Origin: Lasioglossum baleicum
Taxonomy: Eukaryota; Arthropoda; Insecta; Hymenoptera; Halictidae
DNA: 64,000 nucleotides
NCBI RefSeq assembly: GCF_051020765.1
Contig: NW_027469104.1
Coordinates: 558,001 to 622,000 of the forward strand
Reading direction: 5' to 3'
Within the stretch, counting starts at the first letter, position 1. Each line of letters opens with the position of its first letter. The notes beneath the pieces were generated by a model. That model was not told the DNA's origin, searched no databases, and was given only the letters and a program-made list of their open reading frames with translations. The translations under genes and the position numbers were made by a program. Below, in pieces: positions 24,102 through 37,429 of this stretch.

Positions 24102-26495
24102 CGTTATGCGTTATGCGTTATGCGTTAAGCGTTATACGTTATGCGATATGCGTTATTCGTTATGCGTTATGCGTTATGCGTTATGCGTTATGCGTTATGC
24201 GTTATGCGTTATGCGTTATGCGTTATGCGTTATGCGTTATGCGTAATGCGTTATGCGTTATGCGTTATGCGTTATGCGTCATGCGTCATGCGTTATGCGT
24301 TATGCGTTATGCGTTATGCGTTATGCGTTATGCGTTATGCGTTATGCGTTATGCGTTATGCGTTATTCGTTATGCGTTATGCGTTATGCGTTATGCGTTA
24401 TGCGTTATGCGTTATGCGTTATGCGTTATGCGTTATGCGTTATGCGTTATGCGTTATGCGTTATGCGTTATGCGTTATGCGTTATGCGTTATGCGTTATG
24501 CGTTATGCGTTATGCGTTATGCGTTATGCGTTATGCGTTATGCGTTATGCGTTATGCGTTATGCGTTATGCGTTATGCGTTATGCGTTATGCGTTATGCG
24601 TTATGCGTTATGCGTTATGCGTTATGCGTTATGCGTTATGCGTTATGCGTTATGCGTTATGCGTTATGCGTTATGCGTTATGCGTTATGCGTTATGCGTT
24701 ATGCGTTATGCGTTATGCGTTATGCGTTATGCGTTATGCGTTATGCGTTATGCGTTATGCGTTATGCGTTATGCGTTATGCGTTATGCGTTATGCGTTAT
24801 GCGTTATGCGTTATGCGTTATGCGTTATGCGTTATGCGTTATGCGTTATGCGTTATGCGTTATGCGTCATGCGTCATGCGTTATGCGTTATGCGTTATGC
24901 GTTATGCGTTATGCGTTATGCGTTATGCGTTATGCGTTATGCGTTATGCGTTATTCGTTATGCGTTATGCGTTATGCGTTATGCGTTATGCGTTATGCGT
25001 TATGCGTTATGCGTTATGCGTTATGCGTTATGCGTTATGCGTTATGCGTTATGCGTTATGCGTTATGCGTTATGCGTTATGCGTTATGCGTTATGCGTTA
25101 TGCGTTATGCGTTATGCGTTATGCGTTATGCGTTATGCGTTATGCGTTATGCGTTATGCGTTATGCGTTATGCGTTATGCGTTATGCGTTATGCGTTATG
25201 CGTTATGCGTTATGCGTTATGCGTTATGCGTTATGCGTTATGCGTTATGCGTTATGCGTTATGCGTTATGCGTTATGCGTTATGCGTTATGCGTTATGCG
25301 TTATGCGTTATGCGTTATGCGTTATGCGTTATGCGTTATGCGTTATGCGTTATGCGTTATGCGTTATGCGTTATGCGTTATGCGTTATGCGTTATGCGTT
25401 ATGTGTTATGCGTTGTGCATTACGGGTTATGCGATATGCGTTATGCGTTATGCGTTACGCGTTCTGCGTTATGCGTTATGCGTTATGCGTTATGCGTTAA
25501 GCGTTATACGTTATGCGATATGCGTTATTCGTTATGCGTTATGCGTTATGCGTTATGCGTTATGCGTTATGCGTTATGCGTTATGCGTTATGCGTTATGC
25601 GTTATGCGTTATGCGTTATGCGTTATGCGTTATGCGTTATGCGTTATGCGTTATGCGTTATGCGTTATGCGTTATGCGTTATGCGTTATGCGTTATGCGT
25701 TATGCGTTATGCGTTATGCGTTATGCGTTATGCGTTATGCGTTATGCGTTATGCGTTATGCGTTATGCGTTATGCGTTATGCGTTATGCGTTATGCGTTA
25801 TGCGTTATGCGTTATGCGTTATGCGTTATGCGTTATGCGTTATGCGTTATGCGTTATGCGTTATGCGTTATGCGTTATGCGTTATGCGTTATGCGTTATG
25901 CGTTATGCGTTATGCGTTATGCGTTAAGCGTTATACGTTATGCGATATGCGTTATTCGTTATGCGTTATGCGTTATGCGTTATGCGTTATACGTTATGCG
26001 ATATGCGTTATTCGTTATGCGTTATGCGTTATGCGTTATGCGTTATGCGTTATGCGTTATGCGTTATGCGTTATGCGTTATGCGTTATGCGTTATGCGTT
26101 ATGCGTTATGCGTTATGCGTTATGCGTTATGCGTTATGCGTTATGCGTTATGCGTTATGCGTTATGCGTTATGCGTTATGCGTTATGCGTTATGTGTTAT
26201 GCGTTGTGCATTACGGGTTATGCGATATGCGTTATGCGTTATGCGTTACGCGTTCTGCGTTATGCGTTATGCGTTATGCGTTATGCGTTAAGCGTTATAC
26301 GTTATGCGATATGCGTTATTCGTTATGCGTTATGCGTTATGCGTTATGCGTTATGCGTTATGCGTTATTCGTTATGCGTTATGCGTTATGCGTTATGCGT
26401 TATGCGTTATGCGTTATGCGTTATGCGTTATGCGTTATGCGTTATGCGTTATGCGTTATGCGTTATGCGTTATGCGTTATGCGTTATGCGTTATG
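24102..26495 (+). repeat. HOR copy 2 body
   Basis: A block (24123), lone T4A (24242), CAT pair (24277), G7T (24361), 71 cores (24368-24864), CAT pair (24865), G7T (24949), 64 cores, CATTACG (25404-25466), A block (25495), 56 cores, double A (25922-26012), 26 cores, CATTACG (26195-26257), A block, G7T and cores. The second CAT pair and first CATTACG unit set are additional to copies 3 and 4. Confidence 0.9.
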
Positions 26496-26719
26496 ACTTT
26501 TTCATTGAGCGTTATGCGTTATGCGTAATGCGTTATGCATTATGCGTTATGCGTTATGCGTAATGCGTTATGAGTAATGTGTCATGCGTTATGCGTTATG
26601 GACTATGCTTTATGCGTTATGCGTTATGGGTTATCCGTTATGCGTCATGCGTTATCCGTTATGGACTATGCTTTATGCGTTATGCGTTATGGGTTATCCG
26701 TTATGCGTCATGCGTCATG
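26496..26719 (+). repeat. P-double module 19 with extra T4C; start of HOR copy 3
   Basis: Followed by 37 cores and the lead at 26979. Confidence 0.92.
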
Positions 26720-26978
26720 CGTTATGCGTTATGCGTTATGCGTTATGCGTTATGCGTTATGCGTTATGCGTTATGCGTTATGCGTTATGCGTTATGCGTT
26801 ATGCGTTATGCGTTATGCGTTATGCGTTATGCGTTATGCGTTATGCGTTATGCGTTATGCGTTATGCGTTATGCGTTATGCGTTATGCGTTATGCGTTAT
26901 GCGTTATGCGTTATGCGTTATGCGTTATGCGTTATGCGTTATGCGTTATGCGTTATGCGTTATGCGTTATGCGTTATG

Positions 26979-27181
26979 TGTTATGCGTTGTGCTTTACGG
27001 GTTATGCGATATGCGTTATGCGTTATGACTTTTTCATTGAGCGTTATGCGTTATGCGTAATGCGTTATGCATTATGCGTTATGCGTTATGCGTAATGCGT
27101 TATGAGTAATGTGTCATGCGTTATGCGTTATGGACTATGCTTTATGCGTTATGCGTTGTGGGTTATCCGTTATGCGTTACG
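26979..27181 (+). repeat. CTTTACG lead plus P-direct module 20
   Basis: Canonical pair; the 14-mer is at 27028-27041. Confidence 0.92.
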
Positions 27182-29309
27182 CGTTATGCGTTATGCGTTA
27201 TGCGTTAAGCGTTATACGTTATGCGATATGCGTTATTCGTTATGCGTTATGCGTTATGCGTTATGCGTTATGCGTTATGCGTTATGCGTTATGCGTTATG
27301 CGTTATGCGTTATGCGTTATGCGTTATGCGTTATGCGTAATGCGTTATGCGTTATGCGTTATGCGTTATGCGTCATGCGTCATGCGTTATGCGTTATGCG
27401 TTATGCGTTATGCGTTATGCGTTATGCGTTATGCGTTATGCGTTATGCGTTATGCGTTATGCGTTATTCGTTATGCGTTATGCGTTATGCGTTATGCGTT
27501 ATGCGTTATGCGTTATGCGTTATGCGTTATGCGTTATGCGTTATGCGTTATGCGTTATGCGTTATGCGTTATGCGTTATGCGTTATGCGTTATGCGTTAT
27601 GCGTTATGCGTTATGCGTTATGCGTTATGCGTTATGCGTTATGCGTTATGCGTTATGCGTTATGCGTTATGCGTTATGCGTTATGCGTTATGCGTTATGC
27701 GTTATGCGTTATGCGTTATGCGTTATGCGTTATGCGTTATGCGTTATGCGTTATGCGTTATGCGTTATGCGTTATGCGTTATGCGTTATGCGTTATGCGT
27801 TATGCGTTATGCGTTATGCGTTATGCGTTATGCGTTATGCGTTATGCGTTATGCGTTATGCGTTATGCGTTATGCGTTATGCGTTATGCGTTATGCGTTA
27901 TGCGTTATGCGTTATGCGTTATGCGTTATGCGTTATGCGTTATGCGTTAAGCGTTATACGTTATGCGATATGCGTTATTCGTTATTCGTTATGCGTTATG
28001 CGTTATGCGTTATGCGTTATACGTTATGCGATATGCGTTATTCGTTATGCGTTATGCGTTATGCGTTATGCGTTATGCGTTATGCGTTATGCGTTATGCG
28101 TTATGCGTTATGCGTTATGCGTTATGCGTTATGCGTTATGCGTTATGCGTTATGCGTTATGCGTTATGCGTTATGCGTTATGCGTTATGCGTTATGCGTT
28201 ATGCGTTATGCGTTATGTGTTATGCGTTGTGCATTACGGGTTATGCGATATGCGTTATGCGTTATGCGTTACGCGTTCTGCGTTATGCGTTATGCGTTAT
28301 GCGTTATGCGTTAAGCGTTATACGTTATGCGATATGCGTTATTCGTTATGCGTTATGCGTTATGCGTTATGCGTTATGCGTTATGCGTTATGCGTTATGC
28401 GTTATGCGTTATGCGTTATGCGTTATGCGTTATGCGTTATGCGTTATGCGTTATGCGTTATGCGTTATGCGTTATGCGTTATGCGTTATGCGTTATGCGT
28501 TATGCGTTATGCGTTATGCGTTATGCGTTATGCGTTATGCGTTATGCGTTATGCGTTATGCGTTATGCGTTATGCGTTATGCGTTATGCGTTATGCGTTA
28601 TGCGTTATGCGTTATGCGTTATGCGTTATGCGTTATGCGTTATGCGTTATGCGTTATGCGTTATGCGTTATGCGTTATGCGTTATGCGTTATGCGTTATG
28701 CGTTATGCGTTATGCGTTATGCGTTAAGCGTTATACGTTATGCGATATGCGTTATTCGTTATGCGTTATGCGTTATGCGTTATGCGTTATACGTTATGCG
28801 ATATGCGTTATTCGTTATGCGTTATGCGTTATGCGTTATGCGTTATGCGTTATGCGTTATGCGTTATGCGTTATGCGTTATGCGTTATGCGTTATGCGTT
28901 ATGCGTTATGCGTTATGCGTTATGCGTTATGCGTTATGCGTTATGCGTTATGCGTTATGCGTTATGCGTTATGCGTTATGCGTTATGCGTTATGCGTTAT
29001 GTGTTATGCGTTGTGCATTACGGGTTATGCGATATGCGTTATGCGTTATGCGTTACGCGTTCTGCGTTATGCGTTATGCGTTATGCGTTATGCGTTAAGC
29101 GTTATACGTTATGCGATATGCGTTATTCGTTATGCGTTATGCGTTATGCGTTATGCGTTATGCGTTATGCGTTATTCGTTATGCGTTATGCGTTATGCGT
29201 TATGCGTTATGCGTTATGCGTTATGCGTTATGCGTTATGCGTTATGCGTTATGCGTTATGCGTTATGCGTTATGCGTTATGCGTTATGCGTTATGCGTTA
29301 TGCGTTATG
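27182..29309 (+). repeat. HOR copy 3 body
   Basis: A block (27203), lone T4A (27336), CAT pair (27371), G7T (27462), 68 cores, a double A with one extra G7T unit (27945-28042), CATTACG (28218-28280), A block (28309), 54 cores, double A (28722-28812), CATTACG (29002-29064), A block, G7T and cores. Confidence 0.9.
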
Positions 29310-29533
29310 ACTTTTTCATTGAGCGTTATGCGTTATGCGTAATGCGTTATGCATTATGCGTTATGCGTTATGCGTAATGCGTTATGAGTAATGTGTCATG
29401 CGTTATGCGTTATGGACTATGCTTTATGCGTTATGCGTTATGGGTTATCCGTTATGCGTCATGCGTTATCCGTTATGGACTATGCTTTATGCGTTATGCG
29501 TTATGGGTTATCCGTTATGCGTCATGCGTCATG
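29310..29533 (+). repeat. P-double module 21 with extra T4C; start of HOR copy 4
   Basis: Followed by 36 cores and the lead at 29786. Confidence 0.92.
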
Positions 29534-29785
29534 CGTTATGCGTTATGCGTTATGCGTTATGCGTTATGCGTTATGCGTTATGCGTTATGCGTTATGCGTT
29601 ATGCGTTATGCGTTATGCGTTATGCGTTATGCGTTATGCGTTATGCGTTATGCGTTATGCGTTATGCGTTATGCGTTATGCGTTATGCGTTATGCGTTAT
29701 GCGTTATGCGTTATGCGTTATGCGTTATGCGTTATGCGTTATGCGTTATGCGTTATGCGTTATGCGTTATGCGTTATGCGTTATG

Positions 29786-29988
29786 TGTTATGCGTTGTGC
29801 TTTACGGGTTATGCGATATGCGTTATGCGTTATGACTTTTTCATTGAGCGTTATGCGTTATGCGTAATGCGTTATGCATTATGCGTTATGCGTTATGCGT
29901 AATGCGTTATGAGTAATGTGTCATGCGTTATGCGTTATGGACTATGCTTTATGCGTTATGCGTTGTGGGTTATCCGTTATGCGTTACG
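29786..29988 (+). repeat. CTTTACG lead plus P-direct module 22
   Basis: Canonical pair; the 14-mer is at 29835-29848. Confidence 0.92.
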
Positions 29989-31892
29989 CGTTATGCGTTA
30001 TGCGTTATGCGTTAAGCGTTATACGTTATGCGATATGCGTTATTCGTTATGCGTTATGCGTTATGCGTTATGCGTTATGCGTTATGCGTTATGCGTTATG
30101 CGTTATGCGTTATGCGTTATGCGTTATGCGTTATGCGTTATGCGTAATGCGTTATGCGTTATGCGTTATGCGTTATGCGTCATGCGTCATGCGTTATGCG
30201 TTATGCGTTATGCGTTATGCGTTATGCGTTATGCGTTATGCGTTATGCGTTATGCGTTATGCGTTATTCGTTATGCGTTATGCGTTATGCGTTATGCGTT
30301 ATGCGTTATGCGTTATGCGTTATGCGTTATGCGTTATGCGTTATGCGTTATGCGTTATGCGTTATGCGTTATGCGTTATGCGTTATGCGTTATGCGTTAT
30401 GCGTTATGCGTTATGCGTTATGCGTTATGCGTTATGCGTTATGCGTTATGCGTTATGCGTTATGCGTTATGCGTTATGCGTTATGCGTTATGCGTTATGC
30501 GTTATGCGTTATGCGTTATGCGTTATGCGTTATGCGTTATGCGTTATGCGTTATGCGTTATGCGTTATGCGTTATGCGTTATGCGTTATGCGTTATGCGT
30601 TATGCGTTATGCGTTATGCGTTATGCGTTATGCGTTATGCGTTATGCGTTATGCGTTATGCGTTATGCGTTATGCGTTATGCGTTATGCGTTATGCGTTA
30701 TGCGTTATGCGTTATGCGTTATGCGTTATGCGTTAAGCGTTATACGTTATGCGATATGCGTTATTCGTTATTCGTTATGCGTTATGCGTTATGCGTTATG
30801 CGTTATACGTTATGCGATATGCGTTATTCGTTATGCGTTATGCGTTATGCGTTATGCGTTATGCGTTATGCGTTATGCGTTATGCGTTATGCGTTATGCG
30901 TTATGCGTTATGCGTTATGCGTTATGCGTTATGCGTTATGCGTTATGCGTTATGCGTTATGCGTTATGCGTTATGCGTTATGCGTTATGCGTTATGCGTT
31001 ATGCGTTATGCGTTATGCGTTATGTGTTATGCGTTGTGCATTACGGGTTATGCGATATGCGTTATGCGTTATGCGTTACGCGTTCTGCGTTATGCGTTAT
31101 GCGTTATGCGTTATGCGTTAAGCGTTATACGTTATGCGATATGCGTTATTCGTTATGCGTTATGCGTTATGCGTTATGCGTTATGCGTTATGCGTTATGC
31201 GTTATGCGTTATGCGTTATGCGTTATGCGTTATGCGTTATGCGTTATGCGTTATGCGTTATGCGTTATGCGTTATGCGTTATGCGTTATGCGTTATGCGT
31301 TATGCGTTATGCGTTATGCGTTATGCGTTATGCGTTATGCGTTATGCGTTATGCGTTATGCGTTATGCGTTATGCGTTATGCGTTATGCGTTATGCGTTA
31401 TGCGTTATGCGTTATGCGTTATGCGTTATGCGTTATGCGTTATGCGTTATGCGTTATGCGTTATGCGTTATGCGTTATGCGTTATGCGTTATGCGTTATG
31501 CGTTATGCGTTATGCGTTATGCGTTATGCGTTATGCGTTATGCGTTATGTGTTATGCGTTGTGCATTACGGGTTATGCGATATGCGTTATGCGTTATGCG
31601 TTACGCGTTCTGCGTTATGCGTTATGCGTTATGCGTTATGCGTTAAGCGTTATACGTTATGCGATATGCGTTATTCGTTATGCGTTATGCGTTATGCGTT
31701 ATGCGTTATGCGTTATGCGTTATGCGTTATGCGTTATGCGTTATGCGTTATGCGTTATGCGTTATGCGTTAAGCGTTATACGTTATGCGATATGCGTTAT
31801 TCGTTATTCGTTATGCGTTATGCGTTATGCGTTATGCGTTATACGTTATGCGATATGCGTTATTCGTTATGCGTTATGCGTTATGCGTTATG
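29989..31892 (+). repeat. HOR copy 4 body
   Basis: A block, lone T4A (30143), CAT pair (30178), G7T (30262), 66 cores, double A with extra G7T (30731-30828), CATTACG (31025-31087), A block, a long run, CATTACG (31550-31612), A block, a short run and another double A with extra G7T (31767-31864). Four cores then meet a truncated P module. Confidence 0.9.
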
Positions 31893-31962
31893 CGTTATCC
31901 GTTATGGACTATGCTTTATGCGTTATGCGTTATGGGTTATCCGTTATGCGTCATGCGTCATG
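31893..31962 (+). repeat. Truncated P-double (second half only)
   Basis: Begins at the G7C unit that normally joins the two gactatg sections, keeps one gactatg-ctttatg section and ends in a CAT pair. The 14-mer, agtaatg and tgtcatg are absent. It stands where the P-double of a fifth HOR copy would be. Confidence 0.92.
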
Positions 31963-32200
31963 CGTTATGCGTTATGCGTTATGCGTTATGCGTTATGCGT
32001 TATGCGTTATGCGTTATGCGTTATGCGTTATGCGTTATGCGTTATGCGTTATGCGTTATGCGTTATGCGTTATGCGTTATGCGTTATGCGTTATGCGTTA
32101 TGCGTTATGCGTTATGCGTTATGCGTTATGCGTTATGCGTTATGCGTTATGCGTTATGCGTTATGCGTTATGCGTTATGCGTTATGCGTTATGCGTTATG
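31963..32200 (+). repeat. Core run, 34 units
   Basis: Same length as the run in the equivalent place in HOR copy 2. Confidence 0.92.
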
Positions 32201-32403
32201 TGTTATGCGTTGTGCTTTACGGGTTATGCGATATGCGTTATGCGTTATGACTTTTTCATTGAGCGTTATGCGTTATGCGTAATGCGTTATGCATTATGCG
32301 TTATGCGTTATGCGTAATGCGTTATGAGTAATGTGTCATGCGTTATGCGTTATGGACTATGCTTTATGCGTTATGCGTTGTGGGTTATCCGTTATGCGTT
32401 ACG
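32201..32403 (+). repeat. CTTTACG lead plus P-direct module 23
   Basis: Canonical pair; the 14-mer is at 32250-32263. Confidence 0.92.
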
Positions 32404-33712
32404 CGTTATGCGTTATGCGTTATGCGTTATGCGTTAAGCGTTATACGTTATGCGATATGCGTTATTCGTTATGCGTTATGCGTTATGCGTTATGCGTTAT
32501 GCGTTATGCGTTATGCGTTATGCGTTATGCGTTATGCGTTATGCGTTATGCGTTATGCGTTATGCGTTATGCGTTATGCGTTATGCGTTATGCGTTATGC
32601 GTCATGCGTCATGCGTTATGCGTTATGCGTTATGCGTTATGCGTTATGCGTTATGCGTTATGCGTTATGCGTTATGCGTTATGCGTTATTCGTTATGCGT
32701 TATGCGTTATGCGTTATGCGTTATGCGTTATGCGTTATGCGTTATGCGTTATGCGTTATGCGTTATGCGTTATGCGTTATGCGTTATGCGTTATGCGTTA
32801 TGCGTTATGCGTTATGCGTTATGCGTTATGCGTTATGCGTTATGCGTTATGCGTTATGCGTTATGCGTTATGCGTTATGCGTTATGCGTTATGCGTTATG
32901 CGTTATGCGTTATGCGTTATGCGTTATGCGTTATGCGTTATGCGTTATGCGTTATGCGTTATGCGTTATGCGTTATGCGTTATGCGTTATGCGTTATGCG
33001 TTATGCGTTATGCGTTATGCGTTATGCGTTATGCGTTATGCGTTATGCGTTATGCGTTATGCGTTATGCGTTATGCGTTATGCGTTATGCGTTATGCGTT
33101 ATGCGTTATGCGTTATGCGTTATGCGTTATGCGTTATGCGTTATGCGTTATGCGTTATGCGTTATGCGTTATGCGTTATGCGTTATGCGTTATGCGTTAT
33201 GCGTTATGCGTTATGCGTTATGCGTTATGCGTTATGCGTTATGCGTTATGCGTTATGCGTTATGCGTTATGCGTTATGCGTTATGCGTTATGCGTTATGC
33301 GTTATGCGTTATGTGTTATGCGTTGTGCATTACGGGTTATGCGATATGCGTTATGCGTTATGCGTTATGCGTTATGCGTTATGCGTTAAGCGTTATACGT
33401 TATGCGATATGCGTTATTCGTTATGCGTTATGCGTTATGCGTTATGCGTTATGCGTTATGCGTTATGCGTTATGCGTTATGCGTTATGCGTTATGCGTTA
33501 TGCGTTATGCGTTATGCGTTATGCGTTATGCGTTATGCGTTATGCGTTATGCGTTATGCGTTATGCGTTATGCGTTATGCGTTATGCGTTATGCGTTATG
33601 CGTTATGCGTTATGCGTTATGCGTTATGCGTTATGCGTTATGCGTTATGCGTTATGCGTTATGCGTTATGCGTTATGCGTTATGCGTTATGCGTTATGCG
33701 TTATGCGTTATG
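32404..33712 (+). repeat. A, CAT, G7T, 89-unit run, incomplete CATTACG
   Basis: A block (32432), CAT pair (32600), G7T (32684), 89 cores (32691-33313), CATTACG from 33314 that lacks its terminal T6C and A5C, A block (33384) and 42 cores. Confidence 0.9.
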
Positions 33713-33845
33713 ACTTTTTCATTGAGCGTTATGCGTTATGCGTTATGCGTAATGCGTTATGAGTAATGTGTCATGCGTTATGCGTTATGGACTATGCTTT
33801 ATGCGTTATGCGTTATGGGTTATCCGTTATGCGTCATGCGTTATC
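33713..33845 (+). repeat. P-B module 24, shortened by 28 bases
   Basis: The 14-mer to ATG distance is 46 instead of 74: the G2A unit and one T4A unit are missing. Module 28 has the same loss. Confidence 0.92.
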
Positions 33846-34594
33846 CGTTATGCGTTATGCGTTATGCGTTATGCGTTATCCGTTATGCGTTATCCGTTAT
33901 GCGTTACGCGTTATGCGTTATGCGTTATGCGTTATGCGTTATGCGTTATGCGTTATGCGTTATGCGTTAAGCGTTATACGTTATGCGATATGCGTTATTC
34001 GTTATGCGTTATGCGTTATGCTTTATGCGTTATGCGTTATGCGTTATGCGTTATGCGTTATGCGTTATGCGTTATGCGTTATGCGTTATGCGTTATGCGT
34101 TATGCGTTATGCGTTATGCGTTATGCGTTATGCGTTATGCGTTATGCGTTATGCGTTATGCGTTATGCGTTATGCGTTATGCGTTATGCGTTATGCGTTA
34201 TGCGTTATGCGTTATGCGTTATGCGTTATGCGTTATGCGTTATGCGTTATGCGTTATGCGTTATGCGTTATGCGTTATGCGTTATGCGTTATGCGTTATG
34301 CGTTATGCGTTATGCGTTATGCGTAATGCGTTATGCGTTATGCGTTATGGGTTATGCGTTATGCGTTATGGGTTATGCGTTATGCGTTATGCGTTATGCG
34401 TTATGCGTTATGCGTTATGCGTTATGCGTTATGCGTTATGCGTTATGCGTTATGCGTTATGCGTTATGCGTTATGCGTTATGCGTTATGCGTTATGCGTT
34501 ATGCGTTATGCGTTATGCATTATGCGTTATGCGTTATCCGTTATGCGTTATGCGTTATGCGATATGCGTCATGCGTGAAGCGTTATGCGTTATG
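33846..34594 (+). repeat. Complex block with paired C1G units
   Basis: G7C units ending in T6C (33902), A block (33965), G2T (34021), 42 cores, T4A (34322), C1G units at 34350 and 34371, G2A, G7C, then T3A (34560), T4C (34567) and a private T4G+T6A unit (34574). Confidence 0.88.
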
Positions 34595-34692
34595 CATTAT
34601 GCGTTATCCGTTATGCGTTATGCGTTATGCGTAATGCGTTATGAGTAATGTGTCATGCGTTATGCGTTATTCGTTAAGCGTTATGCTTTATG
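34595..34692 (+). repeat. Degenerate P module 25 (no 14-mer, no gactatg)
   Basis: G2A, agtaatg (34644) and tgtcatg are present, but gactatg is replaced by G7T, T6A and core before ctttatg (34686). The same form occurs at 38711 and 45858. Confidence 0.9.
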
Positions 34693-35007
34693 CGTTATGC
34701 GTTATGCGTTATGCGTTATGCGTTATGCGTTATGCGTTATGCGTTATGCGTTATGCGTTATGCGTTATCCGTTATGCGTTACGCGTTATGCGTTATGCGT
34801 TATGCGTTATGCGTTATGCGTTATGCGTCATGCGTTATCCGTTATGCGTTATGCGTTATGCGTTATGCGTTATGCGTTATGCGTTATGCGTTATGCGTTA
34901 TGCGTTATGCGTTATGCGTTATGCGTTATGCGTTATGCGTTATGCGTTATGCGTTATGCGTTATGCGTTATGCGTTATGCGTTATGCGTTATGCGTTATG
35001 CGTTATG
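34693..35007 (+). repeat. Cores with G7C, T6C and T4C-G7C units
   Basis: Sparse variants resembling a reduced GTG block, then a core run into the lead at 35008. Confidence 0.88.
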
Positions 35008-35217
35008 TGTTATGCGTTGTGCTTTACGGGTTATGCGATATGCGTTATGCGTTATGACTTTTTCATTGAGCGTTATGCGTTATGCGTAATGCGTTATGCA
35101 TTATGCGTTATGCGTTATGCGTAATGCGTTATGAGTAATGTGTCATGCGTTATGCGTTATGGACTATGCTTTATGCGTTATGCGTTGTGGGTTATCCGTT
35201 ATGCGTCATGCGTTATC
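35008..35217 (+). repeat. CTTTACG lead plus P-B module 26
   Basis: The 14-mer is at 35057-35070; the module ends in A5G, C1G+G7C, core, T4C, G7C. Confidence 0.92.
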
Positions 35218-35770
35218 CGTTATGCGTTATGCGTTATGCGTTATGCGTTATGCGTTATCCGTTATGCGTTACGCGTTATGCGTTATGCGTTATGCGTTAT
35301 GCGTTATGCGTTATGCGTTATGCGTTATGCGTTATGCGTTATGCGTTATGCATTATGCGTTATGCGTTATCCGTTATGCGTTATGCGTTATGCGTTATGC
35401 GTTATGCGTTATGCGTTATGCGTTATGCGTTATGCGTTATGCGTTATGCGTTATGCGTTATGCGTTATGCGTTATGCGTTATGCGTTATGCGTTATGCGT
35501 TATGCGTTATGCGTTATGCGTTATGCGTTATGCGTTATGCGTTATGCGTTATGCGTTATGCGTTATGCGTTATGCGTTATGCGTTATGCGTTATGCGTTA
35601 TGCGTTATGCGTTATGCGTTATGCGTTATGCGTTATGCGTTATGCGTTATGCGTTATGCGTTATGCGTTATGCGTTATGCGTTATGCGTTATGCGTTATG
35701 CGTTATGCGTTATGCGTTATGCGTTATGCGTTATGCGTTATGCGTTATGCGTTATGCGTTATGCGTTATG
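35218..35770 (+). repeat. G7C and T6C units, G2A, core run
   Basis: G7C then T6C, lone G2A (35351), G7C, and a run of more than 50 cores. Confidence 0.88.
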
Positions 35771-35973
35771 TGTTATGCGTTGTGCTTTACGGGTTATGCG
35801 ATATGCGTTATGCGTTATGACTTTTTCATTGAGCGTTATGCGTTATGCGTAATGCGTTATGCATTATGCGTTATGCGTTATGCGTAATGCGTTATGAGTA
35901 ATGTGTCATGCGTTATGCGTTATGGACTATGCTTTATGCGTTATGCGTTGTGGGTTATCCGTTATGCGTTACG
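35771..35973 (+). repeat. CTTTACG lead plus P-direct module 27
   Basis: The 14-mer is at 35820-35833; canonical. Confidence 0.92.
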
Positions 35974-37296
35974 CGTTATGCGTTATGCGTTATGCGTTAA
36001 GCGTTATACGTTATGCGATATGCGTTATTCGTTATGCGTTATGCGTTATGCGTTATGCGTTATGCGTTATGCGTTATGCGTTATGCGTTATGCGTTATGC
36101 GTTATGCGTTATGCGTTATGCGTTATGCGTTATGCGTCATGCGTCATGCGTCATGCGTTATGCGTTATGCGTTATGCGTTATGCGTTATGCGTTATGCGT
36201 TATGCGTTATGCGTTATGCGTTATGCGTTATTCGTTATGCGTTATGCGTTATGCGTTATGCGTTATGCGTTATGCGTTATGCGTTATGCGTTATGCGTTA
36301 TGCGTTATGCGTTATGCGTTATGCGTTATGCGTTATGCGTTATGCGTTATGCGTTATGCGTTATGCGTTATGCGTTATTCGTTATGCGTTATGCGTTATG
36401 CGTTATGCGTTATGCGTTATGCGTTATGCGTTATGCGTTATGCTTTATGCGTTATGCGTTATGCGTTATGCGTTATGCGTTATGCGTTATGCGTTATGCG
36501 TTATGCGTTATGCGTTATGCGTTATGCGTTATGCGTTATGCGTTATGCGTTATGCGTTATGCGTTATGCGTTATGCGTTATGCGTTATGCGTTATGCGTT
36601 ATGCGTTATGCGTTATGCGTTATGCGTTAAGCGTTATACGTTATGCGATATGCGTTATTCGTTATGCGTTATGCGTTATGCGTTATGCGTTATACGTTAT
36701 GCGATATGCGTTATTCGTTATGCGTTATGCGTTATGCGTTATGCGTTATGCGTTATGCGTTATGCGTTATGCGTTATGCGTTATGCGTTATGCGTTATGC
36801 GTTATGCGTTATGCGTTATGCGTTATGCGTTATGCGTTATGCGTTATGCGTTATGCGTTATGCGTTATGCGTTATGCGTTATGTGTTATGCGTTGTGCAT
36901 TACGGGTTATGCGATATGCGTTATGCGTTATGCGTTACGCGTTCTGCGTTATGCGTTATGCGTTATGCGTTATGCGTTAAGCGTTATACGTTATGCGATA
37001 TGCGTTATTCGTTATGCGTTATGCGTTATGCGTTATGCGTTATGCGTTATGCGTTATGCGTTATGCGTTATGCGTTATGCGTTATGCGTTATGCGTTATG
37101 CGTTATGCGTTATGCGTTATGCGTTATGCGTTATGCGTTATGCGTTATGCGTTATGCGTTATGCGTTATGCGTTATGCGTTATGCGTTATGCGTTATGCG
37201 TTATGCGTTATGCGTTATGCGTTATGCGTTATGCGTTATGCGTTATGCGTTATGCGTTATGCGTTATGCGTTATGCGTTATGCGTTATGCGTTATG
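35974..37296 (+). repeat. A, triple T4C, G7T, double A, CATTACG series
   Basis: A block (35995), three T4C units in a row (36135-36155), two isolated G7T units, a lone G2T (about 36443), double A (36625-36715), CATTACG (36884-36946), A block (36975) and 41 cores. Confidence 0.9.
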
Positions 37297-37429
37297 ACTT
37301 TTTCATTGAGCGTTATGCGTTATGCGTTATGCGTAATGCGTTATGAGTAATGTGTCATGCGTTATGCGTTATGGACTATGCTTTATGCGTTATGCGTTAT
37401 GGGTTATCCGTTATGCGTCATGCGTTATC
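37297..37429 (+). repeat. P-B module 28, shortened by 28 bases
   Basis: Same internal loss as module 24, and the same downstream order (G7C units, T6C, A block, G2T). Confidence 0.92.
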
